From Verrucomicrobiota bacterium (GTDB lineage: Bacteria; Verrucomicrobiota; Verrucomicrobiia; Opitutales; Coraliomargaritaceae): 6,409 nucleotides of DNA. The stretch spans positions 1 to 6,409 of the forward strand of contig JAQCDT010000071.1 in assembly GCA_027620575.1 (NCBI GenBank). Reading direction: 5' to 3'. Shown here piece by piece: positions 6,180 to 6,409 of this stretch; within the stretch, counting starts at the first letter, position 1; the number at the start of each line of letters is the position of its first letter. The notes beneath the pieces were generated by a model. The model was not told the origin of the DNA, did no database searches, and saw only the letters and a program-made list of their open reading frames with translations. The translations under genes and the position numbers were made by a program.

Positions 6180-6409
6180 GTGAAAAAGAAAACCTTACTT
6201 ATTGTTGTTAATGTAGATTGGTTTTTTAAGTCTCATAGGCTTTTAATCGCTCAATTTGCTAAGCAAAATGGGTATAATGTTCACTTAGCAATGAATTTTA
6301 CAAATTACCAAGATTATTTTAAGTCATTAGGTTTTAAAACACATGAACTTAAAATGGTTAGAAATAAAATTAATTTACTATCATTATTAAGCGACTTTTA
6401 TGAACTATT
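6180..6409 (+). CDS. GT4-family glycosyltransferase, N-terminal part only (cut by window end)
   Basis: An open frame begins with GTG at 6180 and runs without a stop to the right edge (76 codons plus two bases). The protein starts VKKKTLLIVVNVDWFFKSHR and continues LIAQFAKQNGYNVHLA (22-37). This is the characteristic beta-strand/loop/helix opening of GT4 glycosyltransferases of the 'VxxDWFFLSHRLP' type, where the loop contacts donor or acceptor. GFKTHELKMVRNKINLLSLL (51-70) matches the following 'GFxxHxLPxxRxxxNPLxEL' region. The upstream stop in this frame is TGA at 6138-6140 and GTG is the only plausible start between. No ribosome binding site is seen. It follows the pseudogene remnant by 58 nt and probably adds another sugar to the same glycan. 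The catalytic donor domain lies outside the window, so the specificity and integrity of the gene are unknown. Confidence 0.82.
   Translation, partial: MKKKTLLIVVNVDWFFKSHRLLIAQFAKQNGYNVHLAMNFTNYQDYFKSLGFKTHELKMVRNKINLLSLLSDFYEL

Noticed and set aside
1..6409. CRISPR array, tRNA/rRNA gene, insertion sequence, toxin-antitoxin or phage module
   Set aside because: I saw no regularly spaced direct repeats, tRNA-like or rRNA-like segments, transposase motifs, or small paired genes anywhere in the window.

Overview
The window is part of a bacterial surface-polysaccharide (O-antigen, capsule or exopolysaccharide) biosynthesis locus. All genes lie on the + strand. In order it holds a Wzy/WaaL-type multispanning membrane protein, a GT4-family glycosyltransferase, a glutamine-hydrolysing asparagine-synthase-type amidotransferase, a SAM-dependent methyltransferase with an N-terminal Cys-rich (Trm112-like) segment, a decayed glycosyltransferase pseudogene, and the first 76 codons of another GT4 glycosyltransferase that runs off the right edge.

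The organism cannot be named from this window. The gene content, AT-rich and uneven base composition, and lack of clear Shine-Dalgarno sequences fit an environmental, probably Gram-negative, bacterium. The Gram-negative assignment is inferred only from the likeness to O-antigen loci. Base composition is patchy: by hand count the first two thirds of the GT4 gene is about 30% GC, then rises to about 48% near position 1980 and stays high through most of the amidotransferase gene. This is typical of mosaic polysaccharide loci built by recombination.

Layout: 1-53 is extremely AT-rich (a TATAAT and a short AT inverted repeat), but the reading frame of the first gene is open through it, so the gene may begin upstream of the window. 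Positions 54-4308 are a tight three-gene unit: the first two genes overlap by 8 nt and the next two are 3 nt apart. Positions 4309-4392 are an 84-nt AT-rich gap with a weak hairpin plus T-run and a TATAAT, a possible transcription boundary. The methyltransferase gene occupies 4393-5328. Positions 5329-6179 have no intact gene but hold clear fragments of a GT4 glycosyltransferase in shifting frames, with an internal deletion. A new GT4 gene starts with GTG at 6180.

Inferred joint role: glycosyltransferases assemble a repeat unit on a lipid carrier, the amidotransferase and methyltransferase probably decorate a sugar, and the Wzy/WaaL-like protein polymerises or ligates the finished glycan at the membrane. 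The lost glycosyltransferase suggests the glycan structure has changed recently in this lineage. I see no CRISPR array, RNA gene, insertion sequence or phage gene, and no convincing new system; the most informative feature is the decayed glycosyltransferase.
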